Source: an uncultured Methylophaga sp.
GTDB taxonomy: Bacteria > Pseudomonadota > Gammaproteobacteria > Nitrosococcales > Methylophagaceae
Length of the DNA stretch: 9,886 nucleotides
Reading direction: 5' to 3'
Assembly: GCA_946885755.1 (NCBI GenBank)
Contig: CAMPHB010000029.1
Coordinates: forward strand, 1-9,886
A program made the translations under genes and the position numbers. Position 1 is the stretch's first letter, and every line of letters begins with the position of its first letter. Below, in pieces: positions 1 to 7,644 of this stretch. The notes beneath the pieces were generated by a model. The model ran no database searches. It saw only the letters and a program-made list of their open reading frames with translations, and was not told the origin of the DNA.

Positions 1-2745
1 TAAAAAATCCACCGGCGAAATTAAGCCGCGTTCCGGATGTTGCCAGCGCACCAGTGCTTCCGCACTGATAATGCCGCTCTCAGCATGAATAACCGGCTGA
101 TAAAAAATAATAATCTGATTTTCGCTGAGCGCCTGCTCGAGTTCATTAATGATAAATGTCCGCGACCGCCAGGTAGATTCCAGCTCTGACGAATACAGCA
201 TAAAGGCACTACCACCGGCATCCTTGGCGGCATACATGGCACGGTCAGCATTTTGCACCAACAGTCCGGCATTTTCGCCATCATCCGGGAAAAAGGTCAG
301 ACCGATACTGGTACTGACACGAATTGTCTGGTTTTTGATACGCAGTGGCTGCTCAATCACTTCGATTAACTTTTGGGCAACTGCGACCGCATCTTCCCGT
401 TGCACAAGCCCAGTCAGAATAATAGTAAATTCATCGCCACCAAGGCGCGCCACGGTATCGACATCACGCAAACAATCCTGGATCCGGCCAGCCATATGCC
501 GCAGCAGCTCGTCGCCGACATCATGACCCAGTGTGTCATTGATATCTTTGAACCGGTCCAAATCAAGAAACATCAGACACAGTTTGCTTTGATCGCGCTG
601 GCAATGACGGATCTCCTGATCCAGTCTGTCATTAAACAAGCGCCGGTTCGGCAGGCCGGTCAGCATATCGTAATTGGCCTGATGTTCGATGGTCAGTTGT
701 GCTTGTTTGGTTTCACTGATATCGGTAAATACGGCAACGTAATTACTAAGCTCTCCGGTTTCATCCCGAACCACCGACATTGACAGGTATGCCGAGAAGA
801 TTTCACCATCTTTACGCCGGCTGAGAATTTCACCCCGCCATAGCCCATGAGAATTAAGTTCAGCCCAGAGTTTGGCAAAAAACAGTTCATCATTGAGGCC
901 GCGATCCAGCAATTGCGGGAACTGGCCCAGTACTTCTGACTGGCCGAAACCCGTAATAAGACTATAGGCAGAGTTAATGGCAATGACATTTTTCTGGGCA
1001 TCGGTTATCAGAAACCCTTCGCTGGCCGCATTAAATGCCACATCGGATAAACGCAGATCCGCCTGTGCCCGCTGCATTTCCGATAATACCTCACGGATCC
1101 GCCGCTCAGATTCCACCGCCCTGTCGGTTGCCACTGACAGTTGTTCAGTACGCCGAGTGACTTCACTGGCAATCCGGTGGGTACGACCGGTGATACTCAA
1201 AATCAACGCACAAAATAAGCCGGTCAGCAGAAAACCACCCACCATGACAAATAAGGTCTGATTACGCTGGTTTTGTTCGAGAAACAATGGCGTTGGTGTG
1301 AAGATCAAGCGCATTTCACGGCCTGCGGATCGGAAATCAAAAGTGCGCTTGAAAGGCGGATTATCGACAACCGGCACATCGTAATAAAAGTCACCGCTGA
1401 GCAAATCTTGCCACTGGATATCAAACTCGGTGAATTCGCGTTTACCGAGTATATTTTCGACGAAATCTTCGGTCCGCAGTGCGACATTGACCAGTCCGGC
1501 AACTTCAGCATTACTGGCATCCAGCGTCATCTTTCCGTCCGGCGTCTGATACACCGGCCGATACAACATCAGAATCCGCTTGGTGAAAGTCTCCCGTACC
1601 ATCATCAGTGGCGGCCGCGCATAACTAGCACCACTGGCCAGTGATGTTTGAATGGCTGCCCGGGAAATAGTCGATGAGGTCGGGTCAAAACCCTGTGCCC
1701 GCTTGTTGCCGGCTTCGGGTTCTAAATAGGTGATCGGAAAATATTCTTGACGATCTTCTGCCGGCACCAGTTTATTGCCGGGTTTGATATCGGTAATAGT
1801 GAAGTCAGTTCCGAAGTATTGCTGTTGTTCGGCCTCATAAGCTGCACGCTGTTCTCGGGTGATCTTCGGCAGCCATTCAATTACCTGAATATTTTCGCTT
1901 TTAGCGGTTGCCCATTTCACAAAAGCCCGGAATTCTTCCCGGTTCACATCCCCGGAGCTGACAAATAACTGCGCGACACTGTCCTGAACCAGTTGCTGCG
2001 CCGTCAGCGCAATTTGAAACAGTGTGCCGGCCTCCTGAGTACGGATGCGGAAACGATCTTCGAGTTCACGCTGTTCAAAACTGGCGACACTCTGGCTGAC
2101 CATAATCACGGCGATCAATGCCACCACGGTTGGCAGACCAAGCATCATTCGTCTAGGCCGCCATAACGCCTGTGGCTGGCCGATAAAACTGAGTGTGATG
2201 GGACCGGCAATCAGCAAACCCAGCGCATCACCCAACCACCATGAAGCCCATAAGCCGCCGGCACTGAGACTGTTATCAACACCGGTATGCAACAAAAACG
2301 GCACACTGATACTGGCGCTTATAAGCGTGACCAGCGGTAACAGCAGCAAAAACTGCAAAATCTGCCGGTCGGTTTCCAGCTCTAACGGTGTCTGACAACA
2401 ACGGCGGATCAGCATGCCAGCCAAAAACGCCTGAATACTGCTGGCGCAGGCCACTACCAGGGCAATTTGCAGTGTGGTGCTGTTTAATGCCGCCAACTGC
2501 CAGCCGAACGATATATTAAGCAGCAAAGCACCGGTAAACACACCCGGCAAAACCCTGCGCCAGCCATAGGTAAGCACCGTCATGATGGCGATCCCCGCTG
2601 GCAAAAAAGCGACCGACACATAATTTTCAGCAGCAGTGAAAGCCAGACTTAGTTGGCCGCTGACAAAATAAACAATGGCAACAGCAAGATTGATTAGCAG
2701 TCCACGTTTTAAAGTTTGCATATTCAAACGCGCTATCCCCATCAT
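1..2745 (-). CDS. MASE1-CHASE-PAS-GGDEF-EAL cyclic-di-GMP enzyme (partial, 3' end outside window)
   Basis: The protein is a predicted inner-membrane sensor that makes and/or degrades cyclic di-GMP; 915 codons are visible. Residues about 1-220 hold several hydrophobic segments and WWLGDALGLLIAGP, typical of MASE1. Residues about 220-400 match a periplasmic CHASE ligand-binding domain. A transmembrane helix near 494-518 and a short charged coiled-coil-like stretch lead to a PAS domain (about 565-680). The GGDEF domain has RLGGDEF (GGDEF at 769-773), so the cyclase site is intact. RDVD five residues before GGDEF fits the product-inhibition I-site. An EAL domain begins with EALVRWQHP (EAL at 896-898) and is cut by the window edge, so phosphodiesterase activity cannot be judged. 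The start is uncertain: in-frame ATGs lie at 2745, 2742 and 2721, none with a good ribosome site. The CHASE ligand is unknown. Confidence 0.93.
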   Translation of the reverse strand, partial: MMGIARLNMQTLKRGLLINLAVAIVYFVSGQLSLAFTAAENYVSVAFLPAGIAIMTVLTYGWRRVLPGVFTGALLLNISFGWQLAALNSTTLQIALVVACASSIQAFLAGMLIRRCCQTPLELETDRQILQFLLLLPLVTLISASISVPFLLHTGVDNSLSAGGLWASWWLGDALGLLIAGPITLSFIGQPQALWRPRRMMLGLPTVVALIAVIMVSQSVASFEQRELEDRFRIRTQEAGTLFQIALTAQQLVQDSVAQLFVSSGDVNREEFRAFVKWATAKSENIQVIEWLPKITREQRAAYEAEQQQYFGTDFTITDIKPGNKLVPAEDRQEYFPITYLEPEAGNKRAQGFDPTSSTISRAAIQTSLASGASYARPPLMMVRETFTKRILMLYRPVYQTPDGKMTLDASNAEVAGLVNVALRTEDFVENILGKREFTEFDIQWQDLLSGDFYYDVPVVDNPPFKRTFDFRSAGREMRLIFTPTPLFLEQNQRNQTLFVMVGGFLLTGLFCALILSITGRTHRIASEVTRRTEQLSVATDRAVESERRIREVLSEMQRAQADLRLSDVAFNAASEGFLITDAQKNVIAINSAYSLITGFGQSEVLGQFPQLLDRGLNDELFFAKLWAELNSHGLWRGEILSRRKDGEIFSAYLSMSVVRDETGELSNYVAVFTDISETKQAQLTIEHQANYDMLTGLPNRRLFNDRLDQEIRHCQRDQSKLCLMFLDLDRFKDINDTLGHDVGDELLRHMAGRIQDCLRDVDTVARLGGDEFTIILTGLVQREDAVAVAQKLIEVIEQPLRIKNQTIRVSTSIGLTFFPDDGENAGLLVQNADRAMYAAKDAGGSAFMLYSSELESTWRSRTFIINELEQALSENQIIIFYQPVIHAESGIISAEALVRWQHPERGLISPVDFL

Positions 2746-2894
2746 TGGACCCAGCTGGCGGCGCCTGTGCACCTGCGATTGACGCCAGCATTTAGTCAGA
2801 TAGTAGCATTTGTCAGTAAGGCTGCGCAGTGTTGCAGACAAATCCATAAAGCATGGCAAAGCCGGACAAAAACCCTTAGAATGGCTCACTCAAT
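2746..2894. promoter_or_regulatory. Divergent intergenic region between the GGDEF-EAL gene and ffs
   Basis: This 149-base gap separates the minus-strand signalling gene from the plus-strand SRP RNA gene, so it should carry promoters for both. I see a plausible ffs promoter (listed separately). On the minus strand I found no convincing -35/-10 pair. An open reading frame crosses this gap in the dnaX frame but has no family resemblance and overlaps the structural RNA, so I do not regard it as coding. Confidence 0.5.
2854..2882 (+). promoter_or_regulatory. Candidate sigma-70 promoter of ffs
   Basis: The -10 hexamer TAGAAT (2877-2882) matches the consensus at 5 of 6 positions. It lies 17 bases after TGGCAA (2854-2859), a weak -35 with 3 of 6 matches. 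Transcription would start near 2889-2891, leaving a short 5' leader before the RNA stem. That agrees with the known processing of 4.5S precursor by RNase P. The region after the -10 (GGCTC) is fairly GC-rich, as is common at stable-RNA promoters. This is inferred from hexamer matching only. Confidence 0.45.
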
Positions 2895-3010
2895 GGTGGC
2901 CTGTGCCGGTCTCCTCGCGACGATATGTTGGTTACCCCGTCAGGCCCGGAAGGGAGCAGCGAAGCCTTCGGACTCGGGCGCCGAGATCAGGCTGGTATGG
3001 GTTCACCACC
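2895..3010 (+). ncRNA. ffs: 4.5S RNA, small bacterial signal recognition particle RNA
   Basis: This is the RNA scaffold of the signal recognition particle, which binds Ffh and targets nascent membrane proteins to FtsY at the inner membrane. The diagnostic apical part is clear: GTCAGGCCCGGAAGGGAGCAGC (2939-2960, given here as its key elements: the GGAA tetraloop at 2948-2951 closed by CCC/GGG, then the AGCAGC side of the symmetric internal loop). The ends pair as GGTGG (2895-2899) with CCACC (3006-3010), closing one long hairpin of about 116 bases, against 114 in E. coli. It sits just upstream of dnaX, as in Pseudomonas and relatives. Only a short T4 run (3013-3016) follows, so readthrough into dnaX is possible. 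Exact ends are approximate. Confidence 0.95.
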
Positions 3011-3046
3011 ACTTTTCAGACAGCAATGGGTAATCGACAGACTGAT

Positions 3047-4774
3047 ATGAGCTATCTGGTGCTGGCCCGCAAATGGCGACCCAAATCGTTTTCCGAAGTC
3101 ATCGGCCAGCAACATGTGTTGCAGGCGTTGATTAACGGCCTTAACCAAAACCGTCTGCATCATGCGTTTTTGTTTGCGGGTACCCGCGGTGTCGGTAAAA
3201 CCACGCTGGCACGGATCCTCGCCAAATCACTGAATTGTGAGCAAGGCGTCAGTGCCACACCCTGTGGCGAGTGTAATAGTTGTCAGGAAGTCGATGCCGG
3301 CCGCTTTGTTGATTTAATTGAAGTCGATGCGGCCTCGCGCACCAAGGTTGATGATACCCGTGAATTGCTGGATAACGTTCAGTACGCACCCAGCCGCGGC
3401 CGATACAAAGTCTATCTGATTGACGAAGTGCATATGTTGTCAACCAGCAGTTTTAACGCACTGCTGAAAACGCTGGAAGAACCACCGCCGCATGTAAAAT
3501 TCCTGTTTGCCACCACCGATCCGCAAAAGCTGCCCGTGACCATTTTGTCGCGTTGCCTTCAATTTAACCTGCGGCGTTTATCGGTCCGGCAAATTGCTGA
3601 TCATCTTGCTGATATTCTTGGCAAAGAAACCATTCAATTTGATACGGAAGCGTTGCAAGAACTTGCTCAGGCCGCTGATGGCAGTATGCGTGATGCGCTG
3701 AGTTTGCTGGATCAGGCCATCGGTTTTGGCGATGGTGAAGTGCATACGGACAGTGTCCATCAAATGCTCGGTAACGTTTCGCATCAGCAACTGTTGGGCA
3801 TTTTGCAGGCGCTGGCAGCACAAGATAGTCAAAATGTATTACACCAGGCCGCTGAACTGGCGGCGCTGGGCCGTGATGTCAATGTTGTGCTGGATGCGCT
3901 GATGAATGCGCTGCAACGGATCGCCACATTACAACTGTTACCTGATGCCGCCGATGCTGACGACAGTCTGGATATTGCCTTGCAAACACTGGCCAATGCT
4001 TTGTCTGCGGAAACGGTGCAACTGCTTTATCAGATCGCCCTGCACGGCAAACGCGATCTGCCTTATGCAGCTGATCCACAAAGTGGTTTTGAAATGACTT
4101 TGTTACGCATGCTGCACTTTCAACCACAGCAAATTGATGTCCGCCTGCAGGAAACGCCGCTAAAAAAGTCGCCAACCGCTCCGGTTGAGGCGCCACAAAC
4201 AGCGCCGGCTGACCTGACTGCGCCGGCAGTAAGCAGCACAGTAATCGAAACCCCACCGCAGGCAGAAACGATTGTCGATCCAGTTGTTGCCAAGGCAAAT
4301 GCCGAAGCTGTTCCACCGGTTAACAACAGTATTGCCGAACCTGAACCAGACGTCATCAACACCCCGGTAAACCAACACAGCCTGTCACTGTCCAACTGGA
4401 CACAACTGGTGGCCAAACTCAAATTGTCGGCCATTACCCGGCAACTTGCTGATCATTGCGCGTTTGTCGATGCAGAGGATGACCGCATCACCCTGTTACT
4501 GGCTAAAGAACTGGCGCATCTCGCCACTGAAAACGCTAAATCCAGACTGCAGGCTGCCGTCAGCAAAAATCTTGGTTATGAGGTCAGATTAGTTTTTGAA
4601 ACCACGGCCAAGCACAAAGATTCAGCCCCCACGCTGGCTGGTGAGCGAGCACAACAACAAGCCGATCAGCAACAGCAGGCAGTAGCCGCTATCCACAATG
4701 ATCCGGTCGTTGAAGTGATCAAAAATACCTTTAATGCCCGTATAATCGATAGCACGATCAAACCTTTGAATTAA
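3047..4774 (+). CDS. dnaX: DNA polymerase III subunits tau and gamma (clamp loader ATPase)
   Basis: DnaX is the AAA+ motor that loads the beta clamp and, as tau, ties together the polymerase cores and helicase at the fork. The 575-residue product begins [15 protein letters not shown], the typical family N-terminus. Visible motifs are Walker A GTRGVGKT (45-52), four zinc-binding cysteines (64, 73, 76, 79), Walker B LIDEVH (124-129) and the SRC motif (168-170). The collar domain ends near residue 370. A proline/alanine-rich linker follows, then the tau-specific C-terminal domain (about 443 onward). It is shorter than E. coli DnaX (643), mainly in the linker. The same frame stays open upstream to 2810 across ffs, but I chose 3047 from homology; another in-frame ATG lies at 3026. 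Neither start has a clear Shine-Dalgarno. It is first in an operon with ebfC and recR and carries frameshift signals described separately. Confidence 0.97.
   Translation: MSYLVLARKWRPKSFSEVIGQQHVLQALINGLNQNRLHHAFLFAGTRGVGKTTLARILAKSLNCEQGVSATPCGECNSCQEVDAGRFVDLIEVDAASRTKVDDTRELLDNVQYAPSRGRYKVYLIDEVHMLSTSSFNALLKTLEEPPPHVKFLFATTDPQKLPVTILSRCLQFNLRRLSVRQIADHLADILGKETIQFDTEALQELAQAADGSMRDALSLLDQAIGFGDGEVHTDSVHQMLGNVSHQQLLGILQALAAQDSQNVLHQAAELAALGRDVNVVLDALMNALQRIATLQLLPDAADADDSLDIALQTLANALSAETVQLLYQIALHGKRDLPYAADPQSGFEMTLLRMLHFQPQQIDVRLQETPLKKSPTAPVEAPQTAPADLTAPAVSSTVIETPPQAETIVDPVVAKANAEAVPPVNNSIAEPEPDVINTPVNQHSLSLSNWTQLVAKLKLSAITRQLADHCAFVDAEDDRITLLLAKELAHLATENAKSRLQAAVSKNLGYEVRLVFETTAKHKDSAPTLAGERAQQQADQQQQAVAAIHNDPVVEVIKNTFNARIIDSTIKPLN
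4149..4192 (+). other. dnaX: Predicted programmed -1 ribosomal frameshift site making the short gamma subunit
   Basis: The heptamer A AAA AAG (4162-4168) is in the X XXY YYZ register of the dnaX frame (codons CTA AAA AAG; lysines 373-374), the same heptamer used in E. coli dnaX. An AGGA (4149-4152) lies 9 bases upstream, resembling the stimulatory Shine-Dalgarno of E. coli. Downstream, CAACCG/CGGTTG (4173-4178 with 4182-4187, loop CTC) forms a perfect 6-bp hairpin 4 bases after the heptamer. An alternative longer stem adds CGCC/GGCG (4170-4173 with 4189-4192) around a GA bulge. After a -1 slip the ribosome would read V-A-N-R-S-G and stop at TGA 4186-4188, giving a gamma of about 380 residues that ends just after the collar domain. 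Motif positions are read directly; function is inferred from E. coli. Confidence 0.8.
4741..4746 (+). promoter_or_regulatory. Possible internal -10 element ahead of ebfC-recR
   Basis: A perfect TATAAT occurs in the last codons of dnaX, 42 bases before the ebfC start. The expected -35 position (4718-4723, ATCAAA) matches poorly and there is no extended -10 TG, so this may be chance in the codons for R-I-I. If active, it would let ebfC and recR be expressed separately from dnaX. Confidence 0.25.
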
Positions 4775-4787
4775 GAGGAATCAGCCC

Positions 4788-5096
4788 ATGAAAGGCGGAC
4801 TTGGTAATTTGATGAAACAGGCCCAGCAAATGCAGGCCAATATGCAAAAAGCGCAGGAAGAACTGGCGAATATTGAAGTCACCGGACAAGCCGGTGCCGG
4901 AATGGTCAAAGTCATTATGACCGGCAAACACGATGTCAAACGTATTCATATCGAAGACAGTCTGTTTGAAGATGACAAAGAGATGCTCGAAGATCTCATC
5001 GCCGCAGCCATTAATGATGCTGTGCGGCAGGTGGAAAAAACCACGCAGGATCGTATGTCCGGCATGATGCCACCCGGCATGAAACTGCCGTTTTAA
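4788..5096 (+). CDS. ebfC: YbaB/EbfC family nucleoid-associated DNA-binding protein
   Basis: This small dimeric protein binds DNA and is thought to affect nucleoid organisation and gene expression; the family is almost always encoded between dnaX and recR. The 102-residue product has the typical build. The amphipathic, glutamine-rich N-terminal helix starts [17 protein letters not shown] central beta region carries the conserved [16 protein letters not shown] stretch (about 31-46). A C-terminal helix is followed by a methionine/proline-rich tail ([13 protein letters not shown]). The start follows a good Shine-Dalgarno AAGAGGA (4773-4779) with 8 bases of spacing, overlapping the dnaX stop codon, so the two genes are probably translationally linked. 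Length matches the family (about 100-110 residues). Confidence 0.97.
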   Translation: MKGGLGNLMKQAQQMQANMQKAQEELANIEVTGQAGAGMVKVIMTGKHDVKRIHIEDSLFEDDKEMLEDLIAAAINDAVRQVEKTTQDRMSGMMPPGMKLPF

Positions 5097-5105
5097 AAAG
5101 TATTT

Positions 5106-5705
5106 ATGGCTAAACTCGGCCCCAATATTGATCAGCTGATTCAGGCACTTCGCTGTCTGCCCGGCGTTGGCCCCAAATCGGCGCAACGTATGACCTTTCA
5201 TTTATTGGACAGGGATCGAGATGGCGCATCACAATTGATGCAAGCCTTACAGGGCGCGCTGGAAAATGTCCGCCATTGCCAGCGTTGCCGGATTTTGAGC
5301 GAAACTGCGTTATGCAGCCGTTGCAGTGATGCTGGTCGGCGGGCTGATCAGCTGTGTGTGGTCGAAATGCCCAGTGATGTGCTGGCTATCGATCAAGCAA
5401 CCCATTATCAGGGCCAGTATTTTGTCCTGACCGGTCATTTATCACCGCTTGATGGTATTGGCCCGGAAGCACTGGGTATTCCGGATTTGATCAACTGGCT
5501 GGATGCCGGTGACGTACAGGAGTTGATTCTCGCCACCAATCCAACCGTCGAAGGCGAAGCCACCGCGCATTACATCAGTGAACTGGCACGTGCCCGGCAG
5601 ATTCATGTCACCCGCCTGGCGCATGGCATACCACTTGGCGGCGAATTGGAATATGTTGACAGTGGTACACTGTCTCATGCATTTTCGGGTCGGGGATCCG
5701 TTTGA
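5106..5705 (+). CDS. recR: Recombination mediator protein RecR
   Basis: RecR acts with RecO (and RecF) to load RecA on SSB-coated gapped DNA during recombinational repair. The 199-residue protein is close to E. coli RecR (201). In order it shows the helix-hairpin-helix [17 protein letters not shown] (18-34), a four-cysteine zinc finger (C58, C61, C70, C73), and a Toprim domain starting at [13 protein letters not shown] (84-96). That domain includes [15 protein letters not shown] (143-157), and a conserved C-terminal segment [20 protein letters not shown] follows. It starts 9 bases after ebfC ends, in the dnaX operon. No clear Shine-Dalgarno precedes its ATG, so coupling to ebfC translation is likely. 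Nothing is missing from the key residues. Confidence 0.98.
   Translation: MAKLGPNIDQLIQALRCLPGVGPKSAQRMTFHLLDRDRDGASQLMQALQGALENVRHCQRCRILSETALCSRCSDAGRRADQLCVVEMPSDVLAIDQATHYQGQYFVLTGHLSPLDGIGPEALGIPDLINWLDAGDVQELILATNPTVEGEATAHYISELARARQIHVTRLAHGIPLGGELEYVDSGTLSHAFSGRGSV
5658..5674. repeat. Perfect 7-bp inverted repeat in the 3' end of recR
   Basis: GACAGTG (5658-5664) and CACTGTC (5668-5674) form perfect arms around GTA, within recR and 63 bases before the next gene. It could be a hairpin or an operator-like palindrome. The codons encode the conserved V-D-S-G-T-L-S stretch of RecR, so coding constraint may explain part of it. No T-run follows that would make it a terminator. Confidence 0.4.
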
Positions 5706-5737
5706 TCTCAGCGTTATATTTCAGCTAGGGCTTAATC

Positions 5738-6922
5738 ATGGCCGATTACACTGCTCCATACGACGCACTTAAAAGCTTTAATGGATTAATCCACCGCCAG
5801 CCGCTGTTTATCAACAATCGTCTGGATGTCGACAGCTATCATCTGACTTTTCTCGATAAAAACGGTCAAAAGCTCAATGATGATGCTGAAGTCCCTGATT
5901 TTCTGCAGCAATTGACCGGCATTTTGCCGGCGATCAGTAACCGCCAGAAGGCCTTGCTGACCATGCCCGAATCGTGGCGCGCCGCACTTTACAATATTGA
6001 TATTAATGGCATTGAAGTCACCCTCGATATTTACGGTAACCCGCTGCCGGAGTCGCGTCATCGGCCATTTGCCTTTGCCGGTCATGCCAATGGGGTTGAA
6101 CATGATGTGCACACCGAACTATTACTCATTGATTTAAACCGTTTTGATCCGGCTAGTCTCACTGAAAATCTGCCCCACTGGCGGCGTCGTCATGACCAGC
6201 TGTGTGCAACCAATGTCAACGCGCTGGATCAATTCAGCTTTTGTAAAAGTTTTGCCGTGGATTTGTTACAGGGCAATTTTTATACGCTGCCCGCCACCCG
6301 TGACAGTCAGAAAATTCCGCCATCCGCCCAGACCTTGATGGAATTACTGGTCAAGTTGCAGGATCCGGAGGTTGAAGCCGATGATCTGGCTTTAATCATC
6401 AATCAGGATGTGACACTCAGCTACAAATTGCTGCGGCTGATTAATTCGGCATTTTTCGGCCTGCCGCGTCAGGTTGGCAGTACCCGTGAAGCAGTCGTCA
6501 TGCTCGGCCATAATAAAATTAAAACCTGGGCCAGTTTGCTGTGTTTGTCGGGACTCGATCACAAACCCAATGAGTTACGCAGTGTTGCCATGATCCGCGC
6601 GCGAATGTGCGAATTACTGGCCAAATTTTATAAAGGCCACGGCGAAGTGTTTTTTGCCGCCGGTTTATTCTCGACCTTAGATGCGTTGCTTGATAAACCG
6701 CTGGCTAATTTACTGGACAGTCTGCCTTTGTCCGATGAACTGCGCAGCGCATTGGTTGATAAACAAGGTGCCGCCGGTCAGGCGCTGCAGGATGTGCTGC
6801 GTTATGAACGCGGTGACTGGCAGGCGATTGATAATTCTCCATTACCGGTTGAGGTGCTGGTTCGCGCCTATCTTGATGCCATCTACTGGGCCAAAGAACT
6901 GAACCTGCAACTCAGCGATTGA
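5738..6922 (+). CDS. EAL-HDOD signalling protein with degenerate EAL domain (YuxH type)
   Basis: This 394-residue cytoplasmic protein has the architecture of YuxH/CdgJ-type regulators. An N-terminal EAL-like fold (about 15-195) begins with RQPLFINNRLDVDSYHLTF and ends with CKSFAVDLLQGNFYTLP. An HDOD domain follows (about 200-390), including LINQDVTLSYKLLRLINSAFFGLPR. The E-A-L signature and other metal-binding acidic residues are not recognisable, so cyclic-di-GMP hydrolysis is unlikely. Family members usually act through protein interaction, for example in motility control; the partner here is unknown. An AGGG (5727-5730) sits 7 bases before the ATG. The gene starts 32 bases after recR and ends 2 bases before the aat ATG, so it may be transcribed with both neighbours. 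The architecture call is firm; the physiological role is not inferable. Confidence 0.9.
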   Translation: MADYTAPYDALKSFNGLIHRQPLFINNRLDVDSYHLTFLDKNGQKLNDDAEVPDFLQQLTGILPAISNRQKALLTMPESWRAALYNIDINGIEVTLDIYGNPLPESRHRPFAFAGHANGVEHDVHTELLLIDLNRFDPASLTENLPHWRRRHDQLCATNVNALDQFSFCKSFAVDLLQGNFYTLPATRDSQKIPPSAQTLMELLVKLQDPEVEADDLALIINQDVTLSYKLLRLINSAFFGLPRQVGSTREAVVMLGHNKIKTWASLLCLSGLDHKPNELRSVAMIRARMCELLAKFYKGHGEVFFAAGLFSTLDALLDKPLANLLDSLPLSDELRSALVDKQGAAGQALQDVLRYERGDWQAIDNSPLPVEVLVRAYLDAIYWAKELNLQLSD

Positions 6923-6924
6923 CC

Positions 6925-7644
6925 ATGGCAATCAGCTGGCTGGCACCGACTGCAGAGATCCGTTTTCCGCCACTGGAACACGCCACTGAGCATGGATTAT
7001 TAGCCGCTGGTGGTGATTTATCCGTCAGCCGGTTGCTGGCAGCTTACCGGCTGGGCATTTTTCCCTGGTTTAACAAACAGGATCCGATTTTGTGGTGGAG
7101 TCCGGATCCGCGCATGGTGCTGGCTCCCAATCAGTTACGGATCAGTAAAAGTCTCAATAAAACACTGCGCCGCGGTGATTTTCAGCTGACGTTTGACAGT
7201 GCTTTTCGTGACGTAATGCTGGCCTGCGCCGCACCACGCGACAAACAAAATGGTAAACCTCACGATACCTGGATCCATGACGATATGATCGCTGCCTATC
7301 AGACTTTGTTTGAACAAGGTTATGCACACAGTGTTGAATGCTGGCAGCAAGGTGAACTGGTCGGCGGCTTATATGGCGTTGCTATCGGCAAAATGTTTTT
7401 TGGTGAATCGATGTTCAGCTTTGTCACCGATAGCTCAAAAGTTGCGCTGGTCGCTTTAACCCAACAATTGCAACGCTGGCGTTTCCCGCTGATTGACTGT
7501 CAGGTTCATTCCGATCACCTAGCCCGGCTTGGCGCCAAGATCCTGCCGCGCAATGATTTTATCCGGGTGATGCAACCATTGTGCGATAAACCCTGTCAAC
7601 CCGGCCGCTGGCAACTGGACGGTGATCTGCCGCACGCCGTATGA
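6925..7644 (+). CDS. aat: Leucyl/phenylalanyl-tRNA-protein transferase
   Basis: Aat transfers leucine or phenylalanine from charged tRNA to proteins with N-terminal arginine or lysine, creating an N-degron read by ClpS-ClpAP in the cytoplasm. The 239-residue product carries the family signatures in order: GLLAAGGDLS (about 24-33), YRLGIFPWF (about 41-49), PILWWSPDPR (about 54-63), TWIHDD, GGLYGVAIGKMFFGESMFS and LIDCQVHSDHLARLGA. I chose the ATG at 6925. An upstream TTG at 6919 is in frame but overlaps the stop codon of the preceding gene and adds only two residues. There is almost no gap from the EAL-HDOD gene, and the 3' end overlaps bpt by an ATGA, suggesting translational coupling across all three. 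Confidence 0.97.
   Translation: MAISWLAPTAEIRFPPLEHATEHGLLAAGGDLSVSRLLAAYRLGIFPWFNKQDPILWWSPDPRMVLAPNQLRISKSLNKTLRRGDFQLTFDSAFRDVMLACAAPRDKQNGKPHDTWIHDDMIAAYQTLFEQGYAHSVECWQQGELVGGLYGVAIGKMFFGESMFSFVTDSSKVALVALTQQLQRWRFPLIDCQVHSDHLARLGAKILPRNDFIRVMQPLCDKPCQPGRWQLDGDLPHAV

Noticed and set aside
693..1520. Several minus- and plus-strand frames of 70-125 codons across 1-2700, including plus-strand frames at 149-783 and 2045-2395
   Set aside because: They lie within the continuous 915-codon minus-strand frame that encodes recognisable CHASE, PAS, GGDEF and EAL motifs; the other frames show no family resemblance.
2716..3033. A 105-codon plus-strand frame over the divergent gap and ffs
   Set aside because: It overlaps a well-recognised structural RNA, has no ribosome site, and its product resembles nothing known.
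4205..4236. GCGCCGGC repeated twice (4203-4210 and about 4231-4238) in dnaX as a second frameshift stem or regulatory hairpin
   Set aside because: The arms could pair (GCCGGC is self-complementary), but they start over 35 bases after the heptamer, too far to stimulate slipping, and repeated Ala-Pro codons explain them.
3879..4434. Long minus-strand frames inside dnaX (145 and 104 codons)
   Set aside because: They are antisense shadows of a strongly conserved gene; low-complexity alanine/threonine/glycine content mirrors the P/A-rich linker codons.
4758..5201. A 147-codon minus-strand frame spanning ebfC and the start of recR
   Set aside because: Both plus-strand genes are unmistakable; the antisense product has no recognisable motif.
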